Shown: positions 8,800 through 16,743, counted from the stretch's first letter. The stretch is 64,000 nt of DNA from JAOAPG01 sp963791575 (GCA_963791575.1 CAWBSY010000004.1:124001-188000); one strand, 5' to 3'. A program made the numbers and translations. Notes: a model not told the origin generated them from the letters alone.

Positions 8800-9825
8800 A
8801 TGTCATCGAAATCTTCCATCCAAACTACCTTCCGCCGCAAACATCAATCGCAGCGTGGATATATTCTGATTACCTTGCTTTTGTTCGTAGCGCTACTCGC
8901 CATCGCAGCGGCGGCTATTGTGCCAACCATCACTTTCCAAATAAAGCGCGACCGCGAGGAAGAAATGATTCACCGCGGAGTGCAATACACGCGCGCGGTA
9001 AGAAGATATTTCAAGAAGTTCGGACGTTATCCGACGCGTATCGAAGATTTGGTAACAACGAACAACGTTCATTACCTGCGCAAGGCCTACAAAGACCCGA
9101 TTACCGGAAAAGATTTCAAGTTGCTGCACATGGGCGACATTCAAATGACATTTTTCGGCGGCGCAGGTTCGCCCCCAAATGGAATGACGGGGAATCCGGG
9201 CGCCGCGGCCGGAGCCGGGTTTGCTCAGGCCGCAGCTGGCGCTGTAGCCATGGCTGGACAACAGGCGGCCGGGCAGACAAATCTGAACCCGGCACAGGCC
9301 GCTGATAACTCAAACCAGGCGGACGCGCAGCCCTCTCCCGGCGACAATACGCCCGGCGGCCCCGACATTGGGGGCGGCGGCGCAGCAGCCGACGCGGCCA
9401 GCTCAAGCAGTTCCGGTAATGCAGGCAAGCCGAATTCCAGCGGTCAGGGCGGGTTTGGGAGCTCATCTGCCCAGACATTCGGCGGAGGGCCCATCGTCGG
9501 TGTTGCCAGCATCAGCAAAGCGAAAAGCATTCGGGTCTTTAACAAGAAAGATCATTACGACAAGTGGCAATTTTATTACGATCCCAGCAGCGATCGTGGC
9601 GGCTTGATTACAACTCCCAACCAGCCACCGCTAATGCAGGGCGGCCAGGTTGGCCAACCGATAAATGGTCAGCCGACAAATGGACAGCCCGGTACCGGTA
9701 TTTCAGGTAACGGACAACCGAATAGCTTTGGGAATCCCGGAGGTTTTGGCGGAAATCAAACCAACCCTCCCGCGCCTCAACAACCAGTCCAGCAACCGGA
9801 ACCAACTCCCGATCCGCAGCAGTAA
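8800..9825 (+). CDS. GspG-like pseudopilin with long low-complexity C-terminus
   Basis: The N-terminus has a basic leader, then Q-R-G-Y-I-L-I-T and a hydrophobic helix to about residue 43, the layout of a class III (prepilin) signal cut after Gly20. The usual Glu at mature position 5 is Thr. Residues about 45-110 look like a GspG core: a long helix with REEEMIHRGVQYTRAVRRYFKKFGRYPTRIEDL, then DPITGKDFKLL. From about residue 120 to the end the chain is rich in Gly, Ala, Gln, Asn, Ser and Pro, including short repeats of the type NGQPTNGQP. RBS AAGGA precedes ATG 8800. It closes the pilus-like cluster and is presumably a minor pilin or secreted pseudopilin. The function is inferred. Confidence 0.65.
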   Translation: MSSKSSIQTTFRRKHQSQRGYILITLLLFVALLAIAAAAIVPTITFQIKRDREEEMIHRGVQYTRAVRRYFKKFGRYPTRIEDLVTTNNVHYLRKAYKDPITGKDFKLLHMGDIQMTFFGGAGSPPNGMTGNPGAAAGAGFAQAAAGAVAMAGQQAAGQTNLNPAQAADNSNQADAQPSPGDNTPGGPDIGGGGAAADAASSSSSGNAGKPNSSGQGGFGSSSAQTFGGGPIVGVASISKAKSIRVFNKKDHYDKWQFYYDPSSDRGGLITTPNQPPLMQGGQVGQPINGQPTNGQPGTGISGNGQPNSFGNPGGFGGNQTNPPAPQQPVQQPEPTPDPQQ

Positions 9826-9878
9826 GAGTCCTGCTCTCATCTACAATCAAACAGTAAGAGACACAGGGCTGAGTACCG

Positions 9879-10193
9879 ATGAGGCCACGCAGGATAACGC
9901 AGGTTGTATTCTTCTCGTTCTTGCTGGTGTTCCTGCACGGCCTCCAGGCTTTTCCGGCCGAGATTCCTAAGCCAAGCCGCACATTCGATCTGAAAGGTGA
10001 ACTTTGTCCCGAGGAATCTCAGCAATACAACATCCCTTTGGCTGGCGTCGATTTCGTTTCCGAAAACCAAGTACTCGCCTATACAGTTTGTCGGGCAGAG
10101 AGCGTTGCCTTTTCAAGACGCAACAAATTTCAGGGAACGGATCCTTACCATTTAAGAGTCAGTAATCATCAATACTGCGACAGCCAAAGTTGA
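9879..10193 (+). CDS. Secreted protein, N-terminal part of a frameshifted gene
   Basis: This is the first part of a gene that continues in another frame at 10156-10992. It encodes a signal peptide (VVFFSFLLVFLHGLQAFPAE) and about 70 mature residues. The frame runs sensibly to DPYHLRV near 10160; the last dozen residues and the stop at 10191 are out of frame. Removing one A from the AA at 10164-10165 joins it to the downstream frame as RVSIINTATAKVEQ. The full protein would be about 370 residues. Confidence 0.5.
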   Translation: MRPRRITQVVFFSFLLVFLHGLQAFPAEIPKPSRTFDLKGELCPEESQQYNIPLAGVDFVSENQVLAYTVCRAESVAFSRRNKFQGTDPYHLRVSNHQYCDSQS

Positions 10194-10992
10194 ACAGCAT
10201 TTCGACTGGCCGACTCATGGGAAAGGCTCCGGCGTTCGAGTCACACACCAGGGCGATTTGCTATTGCACCGCGATAATTTCTTGGAGCTGCTTTCCACGG
10301 ACGGCCACTCTCTCGCAAGCCTGGAAATCGCAAAACCCGTCTCCGAAGACACCTTCGTATCGGTGTCTCCTACGGTCGACATCGTTGCTGTTTCGCAGGG
10401 CGCCGTGGCAAAGACACGATCTGCAGCGAGTGCCACAATTTTGAACTCGCGCAATCTGCACTTATTGCAAAATTGGCGAGACAATGGGGATGTCTGGGGC
10501 CTGTCTGCATCCACCAAGACGGCAGTCCGGAGCGCGATGCAACAAGCACTTCTGGCGATGAAAACGCTCTCCAGCGGTGAGTGGAAGACAGTTGCGACCG
10601 GGAACCTCCCTGTGACTGGAGTTCCGGTTTTCATCAATGATTCTCAGTTTGCCGTTCCCGCGCGGGATGCGGTCCTCTTGTTTAATACTGCCGGCCTACT
10701 CGAAGCTAAACTTCACTGCAACACCGCTATGAAGGCGATCGTCTCGCGAGATGCGACAACACTCGGCGCGATCTGGGTAAAATCGGCAAGCCACAATCCC
10801 GACCCGGGACGTCCGAAACTCACCGATGCGGGCATCGACATCTATCGGTTGCCCTCGGCTAGTCGCGTCACTTCGATCCCAATCAATCCACCGCCGGGTT
10901 TCGGATTTGACGTAGCGCTCTCTCCGAACGGTTCAAAGCTGGCCATTGTGGACCACTTGACCGTTTCACTATTCGAGATTCCAGATCATTGA
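10156..10992 (+). CDS. Secreted beta-propeller-like protein, C-terminal part of a frameshifted gene
   Basis: The frame is open from 10156, directly after a stop, and has no good start of its own, so it is the continuation of the gene starting at 9879. It encodes repeated short beta segments of propeller type, for example GDLLLHRDNFLELLSTDGHSL, AVLLFNTAGLLEAKL and FDVALSPNGSKLAIVDHLTV. The last of these is the typical WD40/lactonase-like 'S-P-N-G-x-x-L-A' strand. The function is unknown. It is probably an extracytoplasmic binding or scaffold protein, given the signal peptide in the upstream half. The gene ends 105 bases before the convergent erpA gene, across a hairpin. Confidence 0.5.
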   Translation, partial: ESVIINTATAKVEQHFDWPTHGKGSGVRVTHQGDLLLHRDNFLELLSTDGHSLASLEIAKPVSEDTFVSVSPTVDIVAVSQGAVAKTRSAASATILNSRNLHLLQNWRDNGDVWGLSASTKTAVRSAMQQALLAMKTLSSGEWKTVATGNLPVTGVPVFINDSQFAVPARDAVLLFNTAGLLEAKLHCNTAMKAIVSRDATTLGAIWVKSASHNPDPGRPKLTDAGIDIYRLPSASRVTSIPINPPPGFGFDVALSPNGSKLAIVDHLTVSLFEIPDH

Positions 10993-11030
10993 TCCAGATG
11001 ATTAGTCGACCTCATCAAGCAGACAAATAT

Positions 11031-11068
11031 CGCCAAAAACAAAAGCCCTATCTAGGCAGATAGGGCTT
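11031..11068 (-). terminator. Rho-independent terminator of erpA (possibly bidirectional)
   Basis: A perfect 11-base stem, AAGCCCTATCT (11043-11053) and AGATAGGGCTT (11058-11068), encloses a four-base loop. On the minus strand it is followed by TTGTTTTT, a good U-tract. It lies about 30 bases after the erpA stop. The plus-strand side has only a short weak T-tract, so termination of the convergent upstream gene is less certain. Confidence 0.8.
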
Positions 11069-11096
11069 ACTTTGAATCTCTTAAAAACTGCAAAAC

Positions 11097-11462
11097 TTAA
11101 ACGCTGAAGGAAGATCCGCAGCCGCAAGTGCTCTTCACATTCGGATTCTCGAATTTGAAGCCTGCGCCTTCCAGGGTCTCAACATAATCGACAATGCATC
11201 CGTTCAGGTACATCACTGAAGTCGCATCAACATAAACCTTGAGCCCGCTCATGTCGAACACTTTGTCCATCATGCCGGGGCTGTTTTCGAAAGACATCGA
11301 ATAGGAAAAGCCGGAGCACCCGCCACCGACCACACCCACGCGCAGTCCGGCAGGCACGGGGTTCTGCTGCGTCATTATTTCCCTCACTTTAGAGACGGCA
11401 TTGGGAGTGAGTGAAATCGGCGCTGTTTTGGTTGGAACTTCGGGGACGGTCGTCGTAGCCAT
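11097..11462 (-). CDS. erpA: Iron-sulfur cluster insertion protein ErpA (HesB/IscA family)
   Basis: A-type carrier protein that receives Fe-S clusters and hands them to apo-enzymes. The 121-residue chain has the three invariant cysteines: one in GVVGGGCSGFSY (about residue 53) and two in the C-terminal STCGCGSSF. The region between them (ENSPGMMDKVFDMSGLKVYVDATSVMYLNGCIVDYVE) follows the family pattern. A short N-terminal extension of about 18 residues is rich in Thr and Pro. A strong ribosome binding site AAGGAG lies 7 bases before the ATG. It stands alone between a convergent and a divergent gene, with its own promoter and terminator. Confidence 0.9.
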   Translation of the reverse strand: MATTTVPEVPTKTAPISLTPNAVSKVREIMTQQNPVPAGLRVGVVGGGCSGFSYSMSFENSPGMMDKVFDMSGLKVYVDATSVMYLNGCIVDYVETLEGAGFKFENPNVKSTCGCGSSFSV

Positions 11463-11486
11463 TGATATCTCCTTAAAACCTAGTTA

Positions 11487-11492
11487 ATTATA
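11487..11492 (-). promoter_or_regulatory. -10 element of the erpA promoter
   Basis: On the minus strand the sequence TATAAT lies 24 bases before the erpA start, with SD AAGGAG between. No convincing -35 hexamer is present at 16-18 bases. The placement would give a short leader of about 17 bases. Confidence 0.45.
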
Positions 11493-11594
11493 ACAAAACT
11501 CAACCGCAAAAACCGCTGGGGAATCTACCCTTATACAGCTAACTCTTTGATGAACTTGGCCCCAAAGAAGTCGCAATTGGCACAAAAAACGAAT

Positions 11595-11622
11595 TTGTGG
11601 CGTTTGTTTTTGGAGGTATAAT
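11595..11622 (+). promoter_or_regulatory. Promoter of the small membrane protein gene at 11719
   Basis: TTGTGG at 11595-11600 and a perfect TATAAT at 11617-11622 are separated by 16 bases. Transcription would begin near 11629 and produce a leader of about 90 bases containing two to three hairpins (see the leader entry). The two hexamers and their spacing are visible; activity is inferred. Confidence 0.5.
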
Positions 11623-11626
11623 GCGC

Positions 11627-11718
11627 TCGGGACCCTAACCCCGAATACCGGTTGTCGGCCACAACCAGCATCCGCTGTAGGATCCTCGGGACCTGACCTT
11701 ATAGTACCGAGGTGTTTT
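11627..11718 (+). promoter_or_regulatory. Structured 5' leader able to hide the ribosome binding site
   Basis: Three consecutive inverted repeats are visible: TCGGG/CCCGA (11627-11631 with 11640-11644), GGTTGT/ACAACC (11650-11655 with 11661-11666) and CCTCGG/CCGAGG (11684-11689 with 11707-11712). The last one pairs with the Shine-Dalgarno GAGG six bases before the ATG. A nine-base direct repeat CTCGGGACC (11626-11634 and 11685-11693) means the first copy could also pair with the SD side, giving competing folds. This is a pattern seen by eye, not a known riboswitch class. Confidence 0.35.
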
Positions 11719-11997
11719 ATGTCGATTTTGCTTTGGCCCCTCGTCGTGTGGGGCGTCGTAACAAGCCTTCTCGTTATCCTCTTGATTTACCGTGGAACCC
11801 TCACCATGCAAGAAGACGATCAGCTGTACCTGAGCGAATCGAATTCGCAGATGCAACAGGCGCAGGCTGAGATCTTGCAAAAGGTGCATAAAATAGGTCC
11901 TTTCGTGAAGGGCTTAGGCGCATTGTCTGGAGTGTTGATTCTGGCGATAGGCGGAATCGCACTGTACCAGCAATTGAGCCAAACTGGCGTCCAGTAA
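11719..11997 (+). CDS. Small conserved-type membrane protein, unknown function
   Basis: A 92-residue protein with two hydrophobic helices (about residues 5-24 and 64-83) separated by a charged, glutamine-rich segment (SNSQMQQAQAEILQKVHKIG) that could form a short coiled coil. SD GAGG lies six bases before the ATG. There is no recognisable family motif. It has its own promoter and structured leader, so it is probably expressed as a single gene. It is clearly coding by codon structure and membrane topology, but its function is unknown. Confidence 0.65.
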   Translation: MSILLWPLVVWGVVTSLLVILLIYRGTLTMQEDDQLYLSESNSQMQQAQAEILQKVHKIGPFVKGLGALSGVLILAIGGIALYQQLSQTGVQ

Positions 11998-12054
11998 AAA
12001 AGTAAAGACGTCGGTTGCAAGCGGGCCACGGCTGCTGCGGCAATCCTTTGCTCT

Positions 12055-12127
12055 GGGATCATGGTCTGGTGCGTCTTAAGGGACCATGAGCCCTCGCTTC
12101 CTGGGCGCTCTGCTGCCACTCGGAAGC
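12055..12127 (+). other. Pair of strong hairpins in the 190-base gap before the secreted protein gene
   Basis: The gap 11998-12188 holds no gene. It contains a long hairpin, GGGA-TCATGGTC (12055-12066) with GACCATGA-GCCC (12082-12093), eight perfect pairs plus a GGG/CCC extension across one mismatch, then a second stem GCTTCC/GGAAGC (12096-12101 with 12122-12127). No poly-T follows either stem, so they are not simple terminators. They may belong to a small RNA or to the leader of the gene at 12189. No known RNA family was recognised. Confidence 0.35.
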
Positions 12128-12188
12128 TGGGTGGGGCATCTCTCTATGTCGCGGCCGAATCTTACTCCACAGGTGCGGAGGGATCGTT

Positions 12189-12722
12189 ATGCGTCCAGTT
12201 GCAGGTTTTTTCCTAATCGTCTTGATTTCCGGATTTGCCATGGCCCAGGTTAACGGGCAGGCAACAGTGGAGGGTGGCTACGCGAGCACATGGATTGTTC
12301 CTCCCGGTGCGTACGCCGTACCCCTTGTCCCGCTGGTAACCACTCCTACATACGACTTCCCCACGCCATCGCTCCAAGTAGGAGCTTCTTCCGCGACGAG
12401 CGGAAATGCCGCGGGAGCTACGAATTCGACCTCAGCTTTTGTGGCACCGTCCTCGTACCCGCTGGTCGCTCCGCTTTTGACTCCCGGACTCGCATTCTCC
12501 TCGCGTACATCGGAAGAAAACTCTGCAACAGAGGATTCGCAGAAGAGATCTTTTGACTTAGGCGTGGCCAACTTTCAAAGCGACTACGGAGCGGCCGAAT
12601 TGGCTGCGATTTCCCGTCCTCGTGCTCATGCCGTTAAGACTTACACAAATGACGATCTCAATCGTTTGAATCAGAACAATGGAGAAGTGAAGTTCAAAGA
12701 CAAGACCGAACACTTGAATTGA
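12189..12722 (+). CDS. Secreted protein of unknown function
   Basis: A 177-residue protein with a clear signal peptide (GFFLIVLISGFAMAQ, cut near residue 20). The mature chain is rich in Ser, Ala, Thr, Pro and Tyr and looks poorly structured up to residue about 120. The C-terminal 40 residues contain the charged segment KTYTNDDLNRLN, a motif often seen at the end of periplasmic proteins of this sort, where 'tndDl.rl' follows a proline-rich linker. SD GGAG is 9 bases before the ATG. No enzyme motif is visible. It converges with aroA across a 35-base gap. Confidence 0.6.
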   Translation: MRPVAGFFLIVLISGFAMAQVNGQATVEGGYASTWIVPPGAYAVPLVPLVTTPTYDFPTPSLQVGASSATSGNAAGATNSTSAFVAPSSYPLVAPLLTPGLAFSSRTSEENSATEDSQKRSFDLGVANFQSDYGAAELAAISRPRAHAVKTYTNDDLNRLNQNNGEVKFKDKTEHLN

Positions 12723-12757
12723 TTCGGCGTTTCGTAGATACCACAAAAGATAAGAAG

Positions 12758-14050
12758 TTAGCGTTCCAGCACGCTTTCCAGAGTTTCGTAGAATGCGGGA
12801 TAAGAGATAATCGCGGCGTCGGATCGCTTGATCTTCGTTTCACCTTCGGCTCGCAAAGCAGCGACTGCAAAAGCCATTGCAATCCGGTGATCGCCAAACG
12901 AATCGAGTTCGGCTCCGTGCAGCTTCTGGTTTCCAGGAATCTTTAAGCCGTCCTCACGCTCTTCTACTTCGGCACCCATCGTCCGCAAGTTCGTTGCAAC
13001 CGCCGCGATTCGGTCCGATTCCTTGACGCGCAATTCGCGAGCGTCGCGAATCTCAATTCCCTCTGATGTAAAAGGTGCGATGGCCGCCAGCACTGGAATT
13101 TCATCGATCACGGCCGCAGTATCCGCTCCGGCAATTGTTAAGGACTTTAGAGCGCGCCCTTCGACCTGAACCGTGCCGATCAGCTCCCCATTTGTTTCTT
13201 CCAGTTGCGTAACGCTGATTCCCACTCCCAAGGAGATCAAGAGATCGAGCAGCCGCGCGCGAGTGGGATTCATCAACAAGGCAGGGATGGTTAGTTGGGA
13301 GCCAGGAAACAATGCAGCCGCACAAAGAAAGAAAGCCGCGCTGGAGAGGTCTCCCGGAATCGTCGCTTCGATGCTGTGCAGCTTTTGTCCGCCGACGATC
13401 TTCACCGTATTGCCATCATGTTGGAGCTCAGCTCCGAATGCTCGTAGAGCCACTTCTCCGTGATCTCGAGTTCGGATCGATTCTGTAACCCGCGTTGTCC
13501 CGTCCGCATATAGTCCCGCAAAAAGCAGTGAGGTTTTGACTTGTGCGCTGGCAACAGGCATGGTGTAGTCGATCGCTCTCAACTTCCCGCCGCTAATGCG
13601 AAGTGGAGGACGTCCAGCCTCTTGAGATTCGATCTTGGCCCCCATCGAAGAAAGCGGCGTGATGATCCTTGCCATCGGGCGCCGCGACAGCGATTCATCG
13701 CCGATCAACTCACTACGAAACTCCTGACCAGCCAAAATCCCGCTCAGCATCCTCATTGTCGAACCGGAGTTACCACAGTCGAGAGGCGATTTCGGCGCTC
13801 GCAAATTCGGCCCACAACCTTGAATAACTACAGAACCGTTATTCCGTTCCCACTGAGCACCTAAACTTCGGACGCAGCCCAAGGTGCTGGCGCAATCCGC
13901 TCCCGTAGAGAAATTCTCCAGTTTGGTGGTGCCTTGCGCGATGGCGCCTAGCATGGCATAACGATGTGAAATGGATTTATCTCCGGGCAGGCGAACCGAA
14001 CCTTGCAAACCACGGGCAGGACGAACGATCACACTTGAATCATTGTTCAT
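12758..14050 (-). CDS. aroA: 3-phosphoshikimate 1-carboxyvinyltransferase (EPSP synthase)
   Basis: Sixth step of the shikimate pathway: shikimate 3-phosphate plus phosphoenolpyruvate gives EPSP, the precursor of chorismate and aromatic amino acids. The 430-residue length is normal. Motifs visible in order: LPGDKSISHRYAML (PEP and S3P binding, about residues 21-34), CGNSGSTMR (about 92-100), RVKESDRIAA (about 344-353) and DHRIAMAFAVAAL near the C-terminus. The gene is complete, cytoplasmic and stands alone between a convergent secreted-protein gene and the divergent GH42 gene, whose start lies only 31 bases away, so the promoters must overlap. Confidence 0.95.
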   Translation of the reverse strand: MNNDSSVIVRPARGLQGSVRLPGDKSISHRYAMLGAIAQGTTKLENFSTGADCASTLGCVRSLGAQWERNNGSVVIQGCGPNLRAPKSPLDCGNSGSTMRMLSGILAGQEFRSELIGDESLSRRPMARIITPLSSMGAKIESQEAGRPPLRISGGKLRAIDYTMPVASAQVKTSLLFAGLYADGTTRVTESIRTRDHGEVALRAFGAELQHDGNTVKIVGGQKLHSIEATIPGDLSSAAFFLCAAALFPGSQLTIPALLMNPTRARLLDLLISLGVGISVTQLEETNGELIGTVQVEGRALKSLTIAGADTAAVIDEIPVLAAIAPFTSEGIEIRDARELRVKESDRIAAVATNLRTMGAEVEEREDGLKIPGNQKLHGAELDSFGDHRIAMAFAVAALRAEGETKIKRSDAAIISYPAFYETLESVLER

Positions 14051-14081
14051 GAGCTTTAAATATAAAAGAAATTTGTGATTC

Positions 14082-16304
14082 GTGAGGGTTGGTTTAAGAT
14101 TCGTGAGTTTGCAGTTTGAAATCCAGGGCTATTTGAAATCTAGAGTTAAACGGAGTATTTCAATTCAATCCATCCTATTGCTCGTAGCAGTGACGTTGCT
14201 TTCATCCTTATTCTCACTGGCGCAAGCGCCTTCACATGCGCCGGGAGCTTCGCAGCCAACCATCCTCTACGGGGCCGCTTACTACAACGAGTACATGCCA
14301 GCGGACCTCCAACCCGGCCGCCTGGAAAAAGATGTCGCACTCATGCAAGCGGCCGGCATCACGGTCGTTCGCATGGGCGAATCCACCTGGAGCCTATGGG
14401 AACCTTCCGATGGCCGTTTCGAATATGCCTGGATGGATCGTGTCGTTGAAGCCATGAGCAAGGCCGGCATCAAGGTCATTATGGGCACGCCGACATATTC
14501 AATTCCCACATGGATGGCAAAGGCTCACCCCGAAATCCTCGCTCGCCCACTCGGCGGCGCATCTGTCGGCTATGGTATGCGGCAGAACATGGATTTCGAT
14601 AATCCGAAATTTCGTTTCTACGCCGAGCGTGTCATCACTAACTTGGTCAGTCATTACAAAGATAATCCCGCTGTGATCGGCTGGCAGATCGATAACGAGA
14701 CTTCATCCTACGGCGCATCGAATGCCGATGTTTTTGCGGGTTTTGTTGATCATCTCAAACAAAAGTTCGGAACCACAGACGCACTCAACAAGGCATGGTT
14801 CCTCAATTACTGGGGCGAGGATGTAAACGACTGGGCCGACATGCCTACTCGAGACAATGCCACTAGCACAAGTTACAAACTCGAATGGACTCGCTGGCAG
14901 CAGATCCGCGTAACTAATTTTCTATCGTGGCAAGCCGCGCTGGTTCGAAAGTATCGCCGCCCCGACCAATTTGTCACACAGGATTTCGGCAGCATGATGA
15001 GGTCTGATGTCAATGAACCTGCTGTGGCCGCGTTTCTGGACGTAGTCGCAAACAATCCTTATCACGGCACGCAGGATCACCTTGACGGTGCCTGGCAGGC
15101 TCTTCAGGGTGATTTCTCCCGCTCTTTGAAGCACACAAATTTTCTGATAACGGAAACAAATGCGCAGACTCTCGGCTGGGATTCCGCAGGCCAGTTTCCA
15201 CCTTATGATGGCCAACTACGCCTCGACGTTTACACCCACGTCTCTAGCGGGGCCAATATGGTTGAGTACTGGCATTGGCACTCCATTCATGCCGGACAGG
15301 AAACCTATTGGAAAGGCGTGCTCAGCCACGATCTTGAACCCAACCGCGCGTACGCAGAGGTCACTCGCATCGCCCACGAGCTTCAGAAAATCGGCCCCGA
15401 GCTGGCCGATATGAAGGTTCAAAATCAGGTTGCCATCCTTTACAGTGTGGACTCTTCCAATGGGATTAGCTTCATGCCCTTTGAGCGCCCGGATAGTCCC
15501 GGATGGGTGCCCGGCAAAGCAGCAGGAAGTTACAACGCAATTGTCGCCCAGCTTCACCGCTCCCTCTACTTAGCCAATGTTGGAACGGATTTCGTCTTTC
15601 CTAACGTCACTGCCGCTGAATTGTCGCAATACAAGCTGCTCATCGTTCCGGCTCTTTATGTTGCAAACGATGGTCTTTTGAAGAAAATCTCCGACTACGT
15701 GCAAAACGGCGGACACGTCTTGATGACCTTCAAGAGCGGCTTCACAAATGAGAACTCCGCTGTTCGCTGGGAGCGTGCTCCCGGACCACTGCGGCAAGCT
15801 GCGGGTTTTACTTATCAGGAGTTTTCTAATCTGGAGCATCCCCTCGCTCTGAAAGGCGATCCCTTTCACGTTGGCGATGAAAATAACAAGGTAAGCACCT
15901 GGGCCGAGTTCCTGCAGCTTGATTCAGCAAAGCCACTTGCTTTCTACGATCATCCTTTCTTTGGCCGCTGGCCAGCGATTACATCGAACCGCTTTGGTTC
16001 GGGAACGCTGGTTTATGAAGGCACGGCCGTCTCCGATGAACTTCAGAAGGCAATCGTGCTGAATGCTCTTCGGGAGGCAGGAGTCGATGGTCGCGATCAG
16101 CAACTTCCTGCGAACGTCCGTCTCAAGCGTGGAATCAATCGAAAGGGGCGCAATCTCTACTACTATCTCAATTATTCCAGCCAACCCGCCACGTTAACCT
16201 ATTCTTATGCGGCGGGCACTGATTTGCTTACAGGACTTGCGTTTTCGCAAGGCCAGCAGGTCACGCTTGCCCCTTGGGATCTGATTATTGTGGAAGAGAA
16301 ATAA
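14082..16304 (+). CDS. Secreted GH42 beta-galactosidase
   Basis: A glycoside hydrolase of family 42 that removes terminal beta-D-galactosyl residues. The N-terminal (beta/alpha)8 barrel begins at TILYGAAYYNEYMP. The general acid/base lies in the W-Q-I-D-N-E-T segment (Glu about 206) and the likely nucleophile in FLITETNAQ (Glu about 358). A trimerisation-type domain (FVFPNVTAAELSQYKLLIVP) and a small C-terminal beta domain follow. A signal peptide (SILLLVAVTLLSSLFSLAQA) shows export. The start is uncertain: GTG 14082 gives a long pre-signal stretch, while GTG 14103 or a later TTG would shorten it. The DNA near the start holds a repeated GATTCGTGAG. Confidence 0.85.
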   Translation: MRVGLRFVSLQFEIQGYLKSRVKRSISIQSILLLVAVTLLSSLFSLAQAPSHAPGASQPTILYGAAYYNEYMPADLQPGRLEKDVALMQAAGITVVRMGESTWSLWEPSDGRFEYAWMDRVVEAMSKAGIKVIMGTPTYSIPTWMAKAHPEILARPLGGASVGYGMRQNMDFDNPKFRFYAERVITNLVSHYKDNPAVIGWQIDNETSSYGASNADVFAGFVDHLKQKFGTTDALNKAWFLNYWGEDVNDWADMPTRDNATSTSYKLEWTRWQQIRVTNFLSWQAALVRKYRRPDQFVTQDFGSMMRSDVNEPAVAAFLDVVANNPYHGTQDHLDGAWQALQGDFSRSLKHTNFLITETNAQTLGWDSAGQFPPYDGQLRLDVYTHVSSGANMVEYWHWHSIHAGQETYWKGVLSHDLEPNRAYAEVTRIAHELQKIGPELADMKVQNQVAILYSVDSSNGISFMPFERPDSPGWVPGKAAGSYNAIVAQLHRSLYLANVGTDFVFPNVTAAELSQYKLLIVPALYVANDGLLKKISDYVQNGGHVLMTFKSGFTNENSAVRWERAPGPLRQAAGFTYQEFSNLEHPLALKGDPFHVGDENNKVSTWAEFLQLDSAKPLAFYDHPFFGRWPAITSNRFGSGTLVYEGTAVSDELQKAIVLNALREAGVDGRDQQLPANVRLKRGINRKGRNLYYYLNYSSQPATLTYSYAAGTDLLTGLAFSQGQQVTLAPWDLIIVEEK

Positions 16305-16370
16305 AAAAGAAGAGATTGAAAGGAAACGACGAGCCGAGTCATCGACGCATACCGCAGGCTTCCAGTCTGG

Positions 16371-16658
16371 TTGTCTTTTGCCGTTTCCGGCATCATTTCT
16401 GGTGCGTTCGCCGTCATCGGAGGGATAGTTGGTGGCATGGTCGAGACGTATGTTTATGATGGTGGGAACAGCAGAGGGGACGATCTCGCTGCCTTTCTTT
16501 GTGGAGCGTTGGCTATCGGGACATTTGTCTTTGTAATCCTCTTCTCGTGGTTACAAAAGCTGCACCGTAAGATCTCAATTGCGACGCCGCTGCTCGCTTT
16601 GCTTGGCGTGTCTGGCTTTCGCATTGAGGATGACTATAGTATCGTGGCTTGGCTATGA
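16371..16658 (+). CDS. Small membrane protein, N-terminus unresolved
   Basis: Ninety-five residues with three hydrophobic segments (about 3-20, 42-60 and 68-80). The TTG used here has no ribosome binding site. In the same frame, sensible coding continues upstream (SRVIDAYRRLPVW) to a TGA at 16317 without ATG, GTG or TTG. Either the start is a mutated ACG at 16326, preceded by AAGGAAA, or a one-base insertion in GGAAACG separates it from a TTG at 16316. No family was recognised. It follows the GH42 gene closely and may share its transcript. Confidence 0.4.
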   Translation: MSFAVSGIISGAFAVIGGIVGGMVETYVYDGGNSRGDDLAAFLCGALAIGTFVFVILFSWLQKLHRKISIATPLLALLGVSGFRIEDDYSIVAWL

Positions 16659-16671
16659 TTTGCATCATTTC

Positions 16672-16743
16672 ATGAGGTTCATCATAGCTGGCTGGATTGC
16701 GATTTCGCTTCTTGGACTTGCGGGAATACTCGTTTCGCAATAA
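16672..16743 (+). CDS. Possible 23-residue membrane peptide
   Basis: An ATG at 16672 opens a short frame coding MRFIIAGWIAISLLGLAGIL and three more residues, a single hydrophobic helix with a basic start. It lies 13 bases after the preceding small membrane gene, without a clear ribosome binding site. It might be a real micropeptide or the displaced last helix of the preceding damaged gene. Confidence 0.2.
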   Translation: MRFIIAGWIAISLLGLAGILVSQ

